Shown in pieces: positions 1 to 7,229 of a stretch of DNA of 14,265 bases. Made by a program: the position numbers and the translations under genes. Position 1 is the first letter of the stretch. Each line of letters begins with the position of its first letter. The notes below the pieces were generated by a model that had not been told where the DNA came from, did not search any database, and worked only from the letters and a program-made list of their open reading frames with translations. This DNA comes from Chitinophagaceae bacterium. Lineage in GTDB: Bacteria; Bacteroidota; Bacteroidia; Chitinophagales; Chitinophagaceae. The stretch lies in assembly GCA_003489485.1 (NCBI GenBank), contig DNMB01000094.1:1-14265 (forward strand), given 5' to 3'.

Positions 1-1010
1 GGATAAGGCCCAAAATGCTTTTCGATAAAGGGCAATGCCTTTTGCGCATCTACTAATATCTTTTCCCACTCCTGCGCTTTTACATTGGTAGGTTTGTACA
101 ATAGATGAAGGGTCAACTCTGATTGCGCTACGCCCCCATTGCGGGCAGCAGGCAAACTGTCTCTTACCTTAATGGACCGGTGTACATATTCGGGATCGGC
201 AGCCCACATAAAATCGTGCACCTGCGGGGCATAGAAATGCCAGGTCAGTTGGTCACCCGCGGGCCTGCTTACCGTAGAACCGGGCTTCTCATAACCATAC
301 CCGATCTGCTGCGGATTTTGCAAATAGCCCGTTCCGCCAACGATATAGTTCTTGTCGATGGTTATGCGCACATCATAATTTCCCCAGATGCCGTAGAATT
401 CGCGACCCACATACGGATTCGGATGCCAGCCGTCTTGATCGTAAGCACATAATTTGGGATACCACTGGCTCATCGAATAGCGCACTTTGGTGGTGGCGTT
501 ATCGCGACCGCTTCTTCTGATCTGCAAGGGCACCTGGCCTTCGAATGCCAGATCGAGTACCACTTTTGACTTTGGCAGGATGGGTCTATCGAGCGTAACC
601 TCCAAAATAGTTTCGTGCGTTTGCAGTTGCTGCAAGCGACCATTCATCTTTAGCCACAATACTTTTTGTTCACCGATCTCTTCGGGCTTGAGTTGCACGA
701 TCCTGTCCTTTACACGACTATCCCAATCCGCTCCCCGACCCAACTGAATGGTGCCTTGTCGACGACTGCGGGTATCCATCATACTGCCGGGCTGAAAGGC
801 GTTGAAATAAAGATGATAATAAAGTTTATCGAGGGTATCTGGCGAGTTGTTCCAATACTCCAGCTGCTGGGTGCCGGTAAACCGATTGGTCTGCACGTTC
901 ATTTTTACATCCATTTTGTACTGCACTCGCTGCTGCCAGCCACTACCCTGTGCTTGCAATTGAAAACCCAGGGTCCAACAAAGCATCGCCATTAAAAAAA
1001 CGAAACGCAT
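1..1010 (-). CDS. M1 family metallopeptidase, N-terminal part (cut by window edge)
   Basis: The frame is open from an ATG at 1008-1010 to the left edge, giving 336 complete codons without a stop. The N-terminus (MRFVFLMAMLCWTLGFQLQAQ) looks like a Sec signal peptide with probable cleavage near LQA/Q, so the protein is probably exported. What follows resembles the beta-rich N-terminal domain of M1 (aminopeptidase N-like) peptidases of Bacteroidota: a GTQQLEYWNNSPDTL segment, the QWYPKLCAYDQDGWHPNPY stretch, and EFYGIWGNYDVRI. The zinc motif HEXXH and the GXMEN motif would lie further along, outside the window, so catalytic competence cannot be judged. The start lies 22 bases after the rsmI stop on the same strand, so it is probably the last gene visible of the trpS-to-rsmI run. 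The family call rests on remembered family features and not on a search; a non-catalytic M1-like protein is possible. Confidence 0.82.
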   Translation of the reverse strand, partial: MRFVFLMAMLCWTLGFQLQAQGSGWQQRVQYKMDVKMNVQTNRFTGTQQLEYWNNSPDTLDKLYYHLYFNAFQPGSMMDTRSRRQGTIQLGRGADWDSRVKDRIVQLKPEEIGEQKVLWLKMNGRLQQLQTHETILEVTLDRPILPKSKVVLDLAFEGQVPLQIRRSGRDNATTKVRYSMSQWYPKLCAYDQDGWHPNPYVGREFYGIWGNYDVRITIDKNYIVGGTGYLQNPQQIGYGYEKPGSTVSRPAGDQLTWHFYAPQVHDFMWAADPEYVHRSIKVRDSLPAARNGGVAQSELTLHLLYKPTNVKAQEWEKILVDAQKALPFIEKHFGPY

Positions 1011-1032
1011 AAAATAAATTTTAAAAAAATAA

Positions 1033-1767
1033 TCAATCACAACCGGCTACCACCAACACGATCTCTCCTTTTACATTCTTGGCTGCAAAATGAGTATGAC
1101 ATTCGCGAAGCGTACCTCGAAATTGTTCTTCGAACAGCTTGGTCAGCTCGCGGCTCACGCTGCAAAGTCTATCGTCACCGAATACCTTGCAAAATTCTTC
1201 GAGGGTCTTGCACAAGCGTTGCGGAGATTCATAAAAGATCATGGTGCGCGATTCGGTTGCCAGCTGTTTCAACAAGGTTTGTCTTCCCTTTTTGAGTGGC
1301 AAAAAACCTTCGAAGCAAAATCGGTTCGAAGGAATTCCGCTGTTAACGAGTGCGGGAACAAAGGCCGTTGCACCAGGCAGGGTCTCTACGGCAAGACCGG
1401 CTTGCACACAAGCCCTGACCAATAAAAAAGCCGGATCCGAGATACCGGGTGTGCCCGCATCGGTCACCAACGCCATAGTGGTGCCCGAAGAAAGCTGTTG
1501 CAATAGCTGTGGCACCAGTTTGTGTTCGTTGTGCTGGTGATACGCTATTACAGGACGCTGGATCTGGTAATGTTGCAGCAGCACCGCGGTGGTACGAGTG
1601 TCTTCTGCCAATATAAGATCTGCAGCACGCAACACATCGAGAGCGCGCAGGGTAATATCCTTTAAGTTTCCAATGGGAGTAGGCACCAAATACAGCGAGG
1701 CAGGAGGTCGGCTTTCTTCGGCGCCTTTGCGAAGGCCAGTGGCAATATCTGCAGTCGCTTTAAGCAA
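1033..1767 (-). CDS. rsmI: 16S rRNA (cytidine(1402)-2'-O)-methyltransferase RsmI
   Basis: The SAM-dependent enzyme of this family 2'-O-methylates C1402 in the ribosomal P site. The 244-residue product carries the family's signature segments in order: LVPTPIGNL (27-35), AEDTRT (54-59), VTDAGTPGISDPA (101-113, the SAM-binding loop), LPGATAFVPAL (about 130-140), FEGFLPLKKGRQ (about 152-163), YESPQRL (about 179-185), SRELTKLFEEQFRGT (about 205-219) and a terminal KGEIVLVVAG. It lacks the longer C-terminal part of E. coli RsmI, which I believe is usual in Bacteroidota. No ATG or GTG is available before the first conserved residue. The frame is closed upstream by TAG at 1792-1794, so initiation is probably at TTG 1765-1767, giving an unusual 24-residue lead. 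The gene follows purS by 27 bases and precedes the M1 peptidase by 22. Confidence 0.95.
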   Translation of the reverse strand: MLKATADIATGLRKGAEESRPPASLYLVPTPIGNLKDITLRALDVLRAADLILAEDTRTTAVLLQHYQIQRPVIAYHQHNEHKLVPQLLQQLSSGTTMALVTDAGTPGISDPAFLLVRACVQAGLAVETLPGATAFVPALVNSGIPSNRFCFEGFLPLKKGRQTLLKQLATESRTMIFYESPQRLCKTLEEFCKVFGDDRLCSVSRELTKLFEEQFRGTLRECHTHFAAKNVKGEIVLVVAGCD

Positions 1768-1794
1768 CAGGTAAACGATTACAAAGCCCCTCTA

Positions 1795-2046
1795 TTAGGC
1801 AGGGCGACATTCCAGTTCAAAATATTCCATGACCGGATTGGCCAATAACTTTTGGGCTGCAGCACGCGCGAGCTCCTTTGCCTGATCGGCAGAGTCAGCC
1901 TCGACCTGCACGCTGATATTTTTTCCGACGCGAACATCCTGAATGGCGGTAAGCCCCAGGTTGGCAAGTCCACCCATAACGGCTTTTCCCTGTGGATCGA
2001 GCAATTCTTTTAGGGGCATCACTTTTATCTCGACGTTGTAGGTCAT
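1795..2046 (-). CDS. purS: Phosphoribosylformylglycinamidine synthase subunit PurS
   Basis: PurS is the small bridging subunit of the three-part FGAM synthase (PurL, PurQ, PurS) in de novo purine synthesis. It helps channel ammonia from the glutaminase PurQ to PurL. The 83-residue product has the family's usual length and pattern: an opening strand TYNVEIKVMPLKELLDPQGKAV, then the conserved centre GLANLGLTAIQDVRVGKNISVQVEA, a helix DQAKELARAAAQKLLANPVME and the closing strand YFELECRP. The ATG at 2044-2046 overlaps the pssA stop as ATGA, which suggests translational coupling. purL and purQ are not in the window. The presence of a separate PurS implies the organism uses a small PurL and not the single large PurL chain. 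Confidence 0.93.
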   Translation of the reverse strand: MTYNVEIKVMPLKELLDPQGKAVMGGLANLGLTAIQDVRVGKNISVQVEADSADQAKELARAAAQKLLANPVMEYFELECRPA

Positions 2047-2810
2047 GTAAGTTGATTTTTAAAGAGCAAAGATAAGATAACGTACAGGATGATGAGTAAA
2101 GGCAAGGCCAACCACTGCAAAAACAAAACCGACACGATGCACGATACAATTAAAATGTAACGCGCGCGGTTGGCTGACCAGGCAAAAGAGGTAAACTTGA
2201 GGGTCAACAACGGAATGCGAGAGACCATCAGAAAACAAAACAGCGCAATAAGGGCATACAAGAAATAAGCGTTAAGCAGCAACGATACGATCCACTCCTG
2301 ATCGACGTTCCAATATACCAATGGCAGAGAGGCAAAGAAAAGTCCGGCCGCCGGAACGGGAAGGCCCGTAAACACCACCAGTGAAGATTGTTGCAGATTA
2401 AAGCGCGCCAATCGCCAGGCAGCGGCAAGCGGCAAGAAAAAAGCGGGCCAAAGCAATAGGGAATCGAGTTGCATGGCAGAAGGCTCATGGGCCCACCCCA
2501 ACCGCAAAAAATGATAGACCAATAACGAAGGTGCCACACCAAAACTGACCAGATCGGCCAGCGAATCGAGCTGTTTGCCCATGCCCGAATCGGCGTGGAG
2601 GGCGCGGGCCAAAAAACCATCCAAAAAATCTACCACGGCCGCCAACCCGATGAACAAAGAAGCCATCCAGATCTTTTCAGGCACATCAAAGTACAATTGC
2701 CCCTCGGGCCGCACCGACAAGATGATGCTCGACTGCAATCCGCACACAATGGCCAAACAACCAAAGAACAAATTGAGCAGCGTAAAAAAATTAGGGAGCT
2801 GTTTGATCAT
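2043..2810 (-). CDS. pssA: CDP-diacylglycerol-serine O-phosphatidyltransferase PssA
   Basis: This membrane enzyme makes phosphatidylserine from CDP-diacylglycerol and serine, the first step toward phosphatidylethanolamine. The 255-residue protein contains an exact CDP-alcohol phosphatidyltransferase motif, D-x2-D-G-x2-A-R-x8-G-x3-D-x3-D, as D61, D64, G65, A68, R69, G78, D82 and D86. Several hydrophobic segments (about 8-30, 48-62, 90-105, 115-130, 145-165, 175-200 and 215-250) fit the multi-pass fold of the family. The N-terminal IKQLPNFFTLLNLFFGCLAI is typical of bacterial PssA of the integral-membrane type. The related PgsA usually has a different N-terminus, and the lack of a phosphatidylserine decarboxylase neighbour does not help decide. 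The ATG at 2808-2810 starts 3 bases after the aminopeptidase P stop, and its own stop overlaps purS, so it is embedded in an operon. Confidence 0.92.
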   Translation of the reverse strand: MIKQLPNFFTLLNLFFGCLAIVCGLQSSIILSVRPEGQLYFDVPEKIWMASLFIGLAAVVDFLDGFLARALHADSGMGKQLDSLADLVSFGVAPSLLVYHFLRLGWAHEPSAMQLDSLLLWPAFFLPLAAAWRLARFNLQQSSLVVFTGLPVPAAGLFFASLPLVYWNVDQEWIVSLLLNAYFLYALIALFCFLMVSRIPLLTLKFTSFAWSANRARYILIVSCIVSVLFLQWLALPLLIILYVILSLLFKNQLT

Positions 2811-2813
2811 GTA

Positions 2814-4103
2814 TTATTTTTTCATCAAGGCCTCAATATCTTCGGCCGTGATGGGAATATTTTTCATCAAGTCCTTATTTCCGTTTCGGGTGATCCAAAC
2901 ATTATTCTCAATGCGAACACCCATCTGCTCTTCTTCGATATAGATACCGGGCTCGATGGTAAAGACCATCCCCGCCTTGATGGGCTCTGTCTTGGTGCCC
3001 AGATCGTGCACATCCACACCCAGATGGTGTGAGATACCATGATACAGATATCGCCTGTAGGCGCGGTTCTGCGGATCTTCGTTCTTTACATCCGATTTGC
3101 GAAGCAAGCCCAATTTCAGGAACTGTTGCGTGGCCTCTTCGCCCACTTTATCGGTATAATCCATAATGGTAATGCCCGGACGAAGCAGACCCTTGGCGTA
3201 ATTGTGCAAGTGTAAACAAGCGTTGTACACATTTCGTTGTCTCTTGCTGAACTTTCCACTCACCGGAACCGTGCGGGTCAGATCGGCACAGTACCCTCCG
3301 TACGCTGCGCCAAAATCCATTAATACCAATTCACCGGCCAGACAGGCCTGGTTGTTCGAGACATAGTGAAGGGTGCGAGCTCTATCGCCACTGGCAATGA
3401 TGCTTCCGTACGCAGGACCGGTGGCACGTTGGCTTAAAAAAGAATGCCAGATCTCGGCTTCGATCTCGTATTCCATTACCCCGGGAGAGATGAACTGCAA
3501 CAGTCTGCGAAATGTTTTTTCGGTAATGTCGATCGCCTGCTGTATAACGGCCACTTCTTCGGCGGTCTTGATGGCACGCACCTGGTTCATGATCCGGGCC
3601 GCACGGCAATACTGATGCAATGGGTAACGCTGCTGCATCTCATCGATAAAGCGGTATTCGCTGGTGCGCAGCCAATTTGACTTTCTATCGTTTTCGTTGC
3701 TGTCGAGACAGATCGTATCGGCCAGGTGTACCCACGCCGTTAGCAAGGGCTCCAACTGATCGAGCCACACGATGGTCTGTATTCCGCTGATGGCCTGTGC
3801 TTCGGCCACGCGCAAACGCTTTCCATCCCATTTCTCTTTTAACTCATTGGGGCGAACCAAGACCAATACCTCGCGATATCGCTGGTCGGGATGATCCGGA
3901 AACAGAATGACCATGCTGTCTTCTTGCTCAATGCCGGAAAGCCAGTACAGATCACTATTCTGTTTAAAGGGATGCAGCGCATCTCCGTTAGAGGGAAACT
4001 CATCGTTGCTAACGAAGATGGCGATACAATCAGAAGGAAGTTGTGCGATAAACCGGGAGCGATTCTTGGCGAACAACTCCGAAGGAAGACGATGGTATTT
4101 CAT
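2814..4103 (-). CDS. Aminopeptidase P family protein (Xaa-Pro aminopeptidase, PepP-like)
   Basis: This is an M24B metallopeptidase that removes an N-terminal residue preceding proline. The 429-residue chain has a creatinase/aminopeptidase-P N-terminal domain (about 1-150, with FKQNSDLYWLSGIEQEDSMVI) and a pita-bread catalytic domain (about 170-425). All five expected dinuclear-metal ligands are visible: D263 (LMDFGAAYGG), D274 (CADLTRTVP), H360 (YHGISHHLG), E384 (FTIEPGIYI) and E399 (GVRIENN). It has no signal peptide and is presumably cytoplasmic. Length and layout fit PepP and not prolidase (PepQ), although substrate preference cannot be read from sequence alone. It lies 11 bases after the deoxynucleoside kinase stop and 3 bases before pssA, so co-transcription is likely. 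Confidence 0.93.
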   Translation of the reverse strand: MKYHRLPSELFAKNRSRFIAQLPSDCIAIFVSNDEFPSNGDALHPFKQNSDLYWLSGIEQEDSMVILFPDHPDQRYREVLVLVRPNELKEKWDGKRLRVAEAQAISGIQTIVWLDQLEPLLTAWVHLADTICLDSNENDRKSNWLRTSEYRFIDEMQQRYPLHQYCRAARIMNQVRAIKTAEEVAVIQQAIDITEKTFRRLLQFISPGVMEYEIEAEIWHSFLSQRATGPAYGSIIASGDRARTLHYVSNNQACLAGELVLMDFGAAYGGYCADLTRTVPVSGKFSKRQRNVYNACLHLHNYAKGLLRPGITIMDYTDKVGEEATQQFLKLGLLRKSDVKNEDPQNRAYRRYLYHGISHHLGVDVHDLGTKTEPIKAGMVFTIEPGIYIEEEQMGVRIENNVWITRNGNKDLMKNIPITAEDIEALMKK

Positions 4104-4114
4104 ACAGCCCGATA

Positions 4115-4750
4115 TTAGAATAGTCCGTAAAGCGCCGCATCGACCTTGGTGATGATCTCGCCCAGGTCTTCTTCTCGTTCGGCGAATTTGTTCTTGTCGA
4201 CATCTACGACCAATAACTTGCCCTCTTTGTACTCACCGATCCACTTGTTGTAGTATTCATTGAGCTTTTTGAGGTAGTCGAGACGAATGTTCTCTTCGTA
4301 GTCGCGACCTCGCTTTTGGATCTGGCCGACCAAGGTAGGCACCGAGGCTTGCAAATAGATCAATAAGTCCGGAGGCTGCACCAACGATTTCAGGGTCTGA
4401 AAAAAGTGATAGTAATTATCGAAATCACGTTTGCTCATCAGTCCCATCTCGTGCAGATTCGGAGCAAAGATGTTGGCATCCTCATAGATGGTACGGTCCT
4501 GAATAACGGTCTCGGTACCTTGCTGGATCTCTACCAGCTGACGAAGACGGCTATTCAAAAAATAGATCTGCAGGTTAAAACTCCACCGAGGCATATCCTC
4601 ATAAAAATCCATCAGGTAGGGATTGTGATCCACATCCTCAAAGTGGGGGATCCACTTGTAATGCTTACTGAGTAGTTCGGTAAGTGTGGTCTTACCGGCT
4701 CCGATGTTGCCGGCCACTGCGATATGCTTGGGTTTTCTTGCTTTTGCCAT
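4115..4750 (-). CDS. Deoxynucleoside kinase
   Basis: The enzyme phosphorylates a deoxynucleoside to its 5'-monophosphate in nucleotide salvage. The 211-residue product has the P-loop GNIGAGKTT (14-22), the DRTIYED segment (85-91, equivalent to the DRS/ERS motif of the dNK/dCK/dGK family) and an arginine-rich lid KRGRDYEE (147-154). The WSFNLQIYFLNSRLRQL helix (56-72) is typical of the substrate pocket in this family. The base specificity (dA, dG, dC or a mixture) cannot be assigned. It starts 57 bases after the trpS stop. The intervening stretch contains a small perfect inverted repeat just before the ATG. Confidence 0.93.
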   Translation of the reverse strand: MAKARKPKHIAVAGNIGAGKTTLTELLSKHYKWIPHFEDVDHNPYLMDFYEDMPRWSFNLQIYFLNSRLRQLVEIQQGTETVIQDRTIYEDANIFAPNLHEMGLMSKRDFDNYYHFFQTLKSLVQPPDLLIYLQASVPTLVGQIQKRGRDYEENIRLDYLKKLNEYYNKWIGEYKEGKLLVVDVDKNKFAEREEDLGEIITKVDAALYGLF

Positions 4751-4759
4751 GCGGGGGAT

Positions 4760-4773
4760 GCCAACAAGTTGGC
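4760..4773. repeat. Short perfect inverted repeat before the kinase gene
   Basis: GCCAA-CAAG-TTGGC is a palindromic 14-mer that could form a 5-bp stem with a 4-base loop. It sits 9 bases upstream of the deoxynucleoside kinase ATG. On the plus strand it is followed by TTTATTTTTT, so it resembles an intrinsic terminator in that direction, but no plus-strand gene runs into it. In the direction of the flanking genes the T-run precedes the stem as A residues, so it is not a terminator for trpS. A leader hairpin or an operator half-site pair is possible; it may also be chance. Confidence 0.3.
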
Positions 4774-4807
4774 TTTATTTTTTGAAGGGAGTTAAAATTA
4801 GGGAAAT

Positions 4808-5812
4808 TCAATAATAATTGAGCCCCATGGCCTCTTTCACAAGACGAAGGGTCTCACGGGCACTTTCGCGTGCCTTTTGTGCCCCGGCCTCCATCACTTT
4901 TTGCAAATAGGCGCTGTCTTGTTGCAGCAAGAGGGCTTTTTCACGGATGGGAGCAATGAACTTGATCATATCGGCCGCAAGTTGCGATTTCATGTCGCCG
5001 TAGCGAATGGTACAATCGTTGTACGCGGTTTCGAATTGAGAAAGGGTCGAAGGTTCGCTGACCAGTTGCATCAGCTGAAAAAGATTGACGATGTAGTCGG
5101 GCTTTTCGGCAAAGGGCGCAGCAGGACCCGCATCGGTCTTGGCGCGCATGATCTTCTTTTTGATGAGCTCATCACTATCGGCCAGATACAGAGTAGCGTA
5201 CTGGTTTTCGCTCTTGCTCATTTTGCCCGTACCATCGAGCGAAGGCACCTTTATGAGTTCCTCTCCGAAATTGAAGGCCTGCGGCTCGGGAAAGATCTCA
5301 CCGTAGCGGTGATTGAAGCGATTCACGAAATTGCGCGCCATCTCGAGATGCTGCTCCTGGTCCTTTCCAACCGGGACCAGTGCCGCACGATGCAAAATAA
5401 TGTCGGCCGTTTGCAATACCGGGTAGGTCAGCAGCCCTGCATTGACATTATCGGGATGCAGCCTTACTTTTTCTTTGAAGGTGACCGTTTTTTCTAGTTC
5501 ACCCACATAGGCCAGCATATTGAGGTACAAATAGAGCTCGGCCGTTTCGGGCACATGACTTTGACAGTATAGCACCGCCTGCTCAGGATCGAGTCCGCAG
5601 GCAATGTTCTCGGATAGCACCCTGTACACATGTCCTTTCAGGGAACTCGTATCGGGATGCGTGGTCAGGGAGTGCAGGTCGGCCACCATAAAAAAGCAGC
5701 TGTACTCCTGTTGCAGGCGCACGTAATTGCGCACCGCCCCAAAGTAATTACCCAGGTGCAAAAACCCGGTGGGACGGATACCGCTCATCACAATTTGCTT
5801 CTTCTTATCCAT
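4808..5812 (-). CDS. trpS: Tryptophan-tRNA ligase (tryptophanyl-tRNA synthetase)
   Basis: This class I aminoacyl-tRNA synthetase charges tRNA-Trp with tryptophan. The 334-residue product has the bacterial TrpS length. The N-terminal SGIRPTGFLHLGNYFGA contains the HIGH-type signature as HLGN (19-22), and GTGKMSKSENQ carries a canonical KMSKS loop (197-201). Further family segments are MVADLHSLT (42-50), VPVGKDQEQHLEMAR (146-160) and GLLTYPVLQTADIIL (126-140). The C-terminal helix MEAGAQKARESARETL fits the tRNA-anticodon side of TrpS. The ATG at 5810-5812 is supported by the direct start of conserved sequence. It is the first gene of the minus-strand run and is divergent from the ABC ATPase gene starting at 5872. 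Confidence 0.97.
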   Translation of the reverse strand: MDKKKQIVMSGIRPTGFLHLGNYFGAVRNYVRLQQEYSCFFMVADLHSLTTHPDTSSLKGHVYRVLSENIACGLDPEQAVLYCQSHVPETAELYLYLNMLAYVGELEKTVTFKEKVRLHPDNVNAGLLTYPVLQTADIILHRAALVPVGKDQEQHLEMARNFVNRFNHRYGEIFPEPQAFNFGEELIKVPSLDGTGKMSKSENQYATLYLADSDELIKKKIMRAKTDAGPAAPFAEKPDYIVNLFQLMQLVSEPSTLSQFETAYNDCTIRYGDMKSQLAADMIKFIAPIREKALLLQQDSAYLQKVMEAGAQKARESARETLRLVKEAMGLNYY

Positions 5813-5857
5813 CGGAGCGAAGATAGCTAAAAGGGATGGGTTATCTTTGCTCCCGGA
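5813..5857. repeat. Imperfect inverted repeat in the divergent trpS/ABC promoter region
   Basis: TCGGAGCGAAGATA (5812-5825) is nearly the reverse complement of TATCTTTGCTCCCGGA (5842-5857): 11 of the first 12 positions agree, with a 16-base spacer. The two arms contain the TATCTTCG box facing trpS and the TATCTTTG box facing the ABC gene, so the repeat may simply be two related promoter elements back to back. Confidence 0.45.
5842..5849 (+). promoter_or_regulatory. Candidate -7 box (TATCTTTG) of the ABC ATPase gene
   Basis: TATCTTTG fits the Bacteroidota -7 consensus TAnnTTTG exactly. It ends 22 bases before the ATG at 5872. No TTG is seen 19 bases upstream, so the -33 element is poor. The box overlaps the upstream in-frame ATG at 5836, which argues that translation begins at 5872. 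Confidence 0.5.
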
Positions 5858-5871
5858 GTCAAAAACACGCT

Positions 5872-6576
5872 ATGGCAGAAGGCATCATTCACCTGGAGGA
5901 TATCAAGAAAAGTTATTTCATGGGCAAACAGGAATTGCCGGTGCTCAAAGGCCTTTCACTCGACATTTTCAAAAATGAATACGTGGCCCTGATGGGTCCC
6001 TCCGGTTCGGGAAAAAGCACGCTGATGAATATTATCGGATGCCTTGACACACCTACCGAAGGTCGCTATGTGTTGAATAATAATGATGTGAGCAAGATGC
6101 CCGACGATTCGCTGGCCGAGGTCAGAAACAAAGAGATCGGATTCGTTTTTCAGCAATTCAACTTGCTTCCCCGTCTTACGGCTGCCGAGAATGTGGCCTT
6201 GCCCCTGGTGTACGCGGGCATGAGCAAAAAAGATCGCATTGAAAAAGCCATGCGGATGCTCGAGATGGTACAACTTACCGATCGTAGCCATCACCGCCCC
6301 AATGAACTCTCGGGAGGACAGTGCCAGCGAGTGGCCATTGCGCGGGCCCTTGTCAATGACCCCGCCATTATCTTGGCCGATGAACCCACGGGTAACCTCG
6401 ATTCAAAGACCTCGCAAGAGATCATGGACATATTTGAGACCATCTACAAAAATGGTAACACCATCGTTATCGTTACGCACGAAGAGGATATTGCCAATCA
6501 CTCCCGACGCATCGTTCGACTTCGCGATGGCGTCATCGAGACCGACCAGCTCAATTCCAAGTTTAAAAAGGCCTGA
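5872..6576 (+). CDS. ABC transporter ATP-binding protein, MacB/LolD type
   Basis: This is the nucleotide-binding subunit of an ABC exporter or lipoprotein-release type system. The 234-residue product shows every expected element: Walker [10 protein letters not shown] (42-50), a Q-loop in [10 protein letters not shown] (91-100), signature LSGGQ (146-150), Walker B IILADEP followed by TGNLD (166-177), and H-loop His203 (VTHEED). The [18 protein letters not shown] opening is typical of the MacB/LolD/FtsE group. A cysteine (C151) follows the signature where glutamine or arginine is common. An in-frame ATG at 5836 would add 12 residues, but it overlaps the promoter box, so the ATG at 5872 is preferred. 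No permease gene is adjacent, so the partner and substrate are unknown. Confidence 0.93.
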   Translation: MAEGIIHLEDIKKSYFMGKQELPVLKGLSLDIFKNEYVALMGPSGSGKSTLMNIIGCLDTPTEGRYVLNNNDVSKMPDDSLAEVRNKEIGFVFQQFNLLPRLTAAENVALPLVYAGMSKKDRIEKAMRMLEMVQLTDRSHHRPNELSGGQCQRVAIARALVNDPAIILADEPTGNLDSKTSQEIMDIFETIYKNGNTIVIVTHEEDIANHSRRIVRLRDGVIETDQLNSKFKKA

Positions 6577-6663
6577 CCCGGATATTTTTTCGCAACGGCG
6601 AACCTTCGTGACCGGGCTTTGTTACGTTACTTTGCAGTGCCTTACTGCCAATAATCTATTACC
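6577..6663 (+). other. Intergenic region with nested stems and a weak promoter
   Basis: A small stem TTCGC/GCGAA (6589-6593 with 6598-6602) sits inside a longer-range pair CCCGG/CCGGG (6577-6581 with 6612-6616). The T-run lies before the stem and not after it, so this is not a standard intrinsic terminator. TTACTTTG (6627-6634) is one mismatch from the -7 consensus, with TTC at 6605-6607 at the -33 distance. It could drive the adenosyltransferase gene, but support is weak. Confidence 0.3.
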
Positions 6664-7227
6664 ATGGCCCTTAAGATCTACACCAAGACAGGAGATGACG
6701 GAACGACCTCGCTGATTGGCGGCACTAAAGTACCCAAATCACATTTTCGCATAGAAGCATACGGAACCGTCGACGAGCTCAATTCTTACATGGGGCTGTG
6801 CAGAGATCTGCTGAGCGATCCGGACTCGTTGCGTCTGCTTGCCGAGATACAAGACAGACTTTTTACCATTGGCTCTTCGCTTGCCTGTGATGCAGAAAAA
6901 GAACCCGGCATGGCTCTGGCCGATCTGATAGAAGACGATGTACGCTTACTGGAAAAAGAGATCGATCGCATGACCGATCTGCTTCCTGTTATGAAACATT
7001 TTATCTTACCCGGTGGCGCGGTGGCGGTTTCGCAGCTGCATGTGGCTCGCTGCATTTGCAGAAGGGCCGAGCGCTGCTGCGTACGCATGCAATACGAAGG
7101 CATTGCTATCAATGAATTGGTCGTGAAATACCTAAATCGACTCAGCGATTATTTATTTGTGCTGGCCCGCTACACCGGGCAACAAATGAAAGCCCAAGAG
7201 ACCATCTGGACACCCCGCATCCGCTAA
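6664..7227 (+). CDS. Cob(I)yrinic acid a,c-diamide adenosyltransferase, PduO type
   Basis: The enzyme transfers the 5'-deoxyadenosyl group of ATP to cob(I)alamin, making adenosylcobalamin. The 187-residue product has the PduO/MMAB hallmarks: the N-terminal ATP-binding KIYTKTGDDGTTSLIGG (4-20), the helix YGTVDELNSYMGL (33-45), FILPGG (113-118), the HVARCICRRAER segment (126-137) and the C-terminal YLNRLSDYLFVLARY (156-170). It is a single-domain protein of normal length for this family. The start at ATG 6664 is fixed by the conserved N-terminus. It follows the ABC ATPase by 87 bases and its stop lies 2 bases from the convergent lolD stop. No other cobalamin gene is in the window, so it may serve salvage of the cofactor for adenosylcobalamin-dependent enzymes elsewhere. 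Confidence 0.95.
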   Translation: MALKIYTKTGDDGTTSLIGGTKVPKSHFRIEAYGTVDELNSYMGLCRDLLSDPDSLRLLAEIQDRLFTIGSSLACDAEKEPGMALADLIEDDVRLLEKEIDRMTDLLPVMKHFILPGGAVAVSQLHVARCICRRAERCCVRMQYEGIAINELVVKYLNRLSDYLFVLARYTGQQMKAQETIWTPRIR

Positions 7228-7229
7228 GT

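Noticed and set aside
123..995. Several plus-strand open frames in the first kilobase
   Set aside because: They are shadows of the M1 peptidase frame, which is open on the minus strand across the whole stretch and has a signal peptide and family motifs.
4760..4790. Intrinsic terminator (stem plus T-run) in plus direction
   Set aside because: No plus-strand gene leads into it, and in the direction of the flanking genes the T-run is on the wrong side of the stem.
4877..5497. 206-residue plus-strand open frame antisense to trpS
   Set aside because: It lies fully inside trpS, which has intact HIGH and KMSKS motifs. The antisense product has no recognisable family character.
6577..6620. Terminator after the ABC ATPase gene
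   Set aside because: The stems are short and the T-run precedes them, so the layout does not fit an intrinsic terminator.
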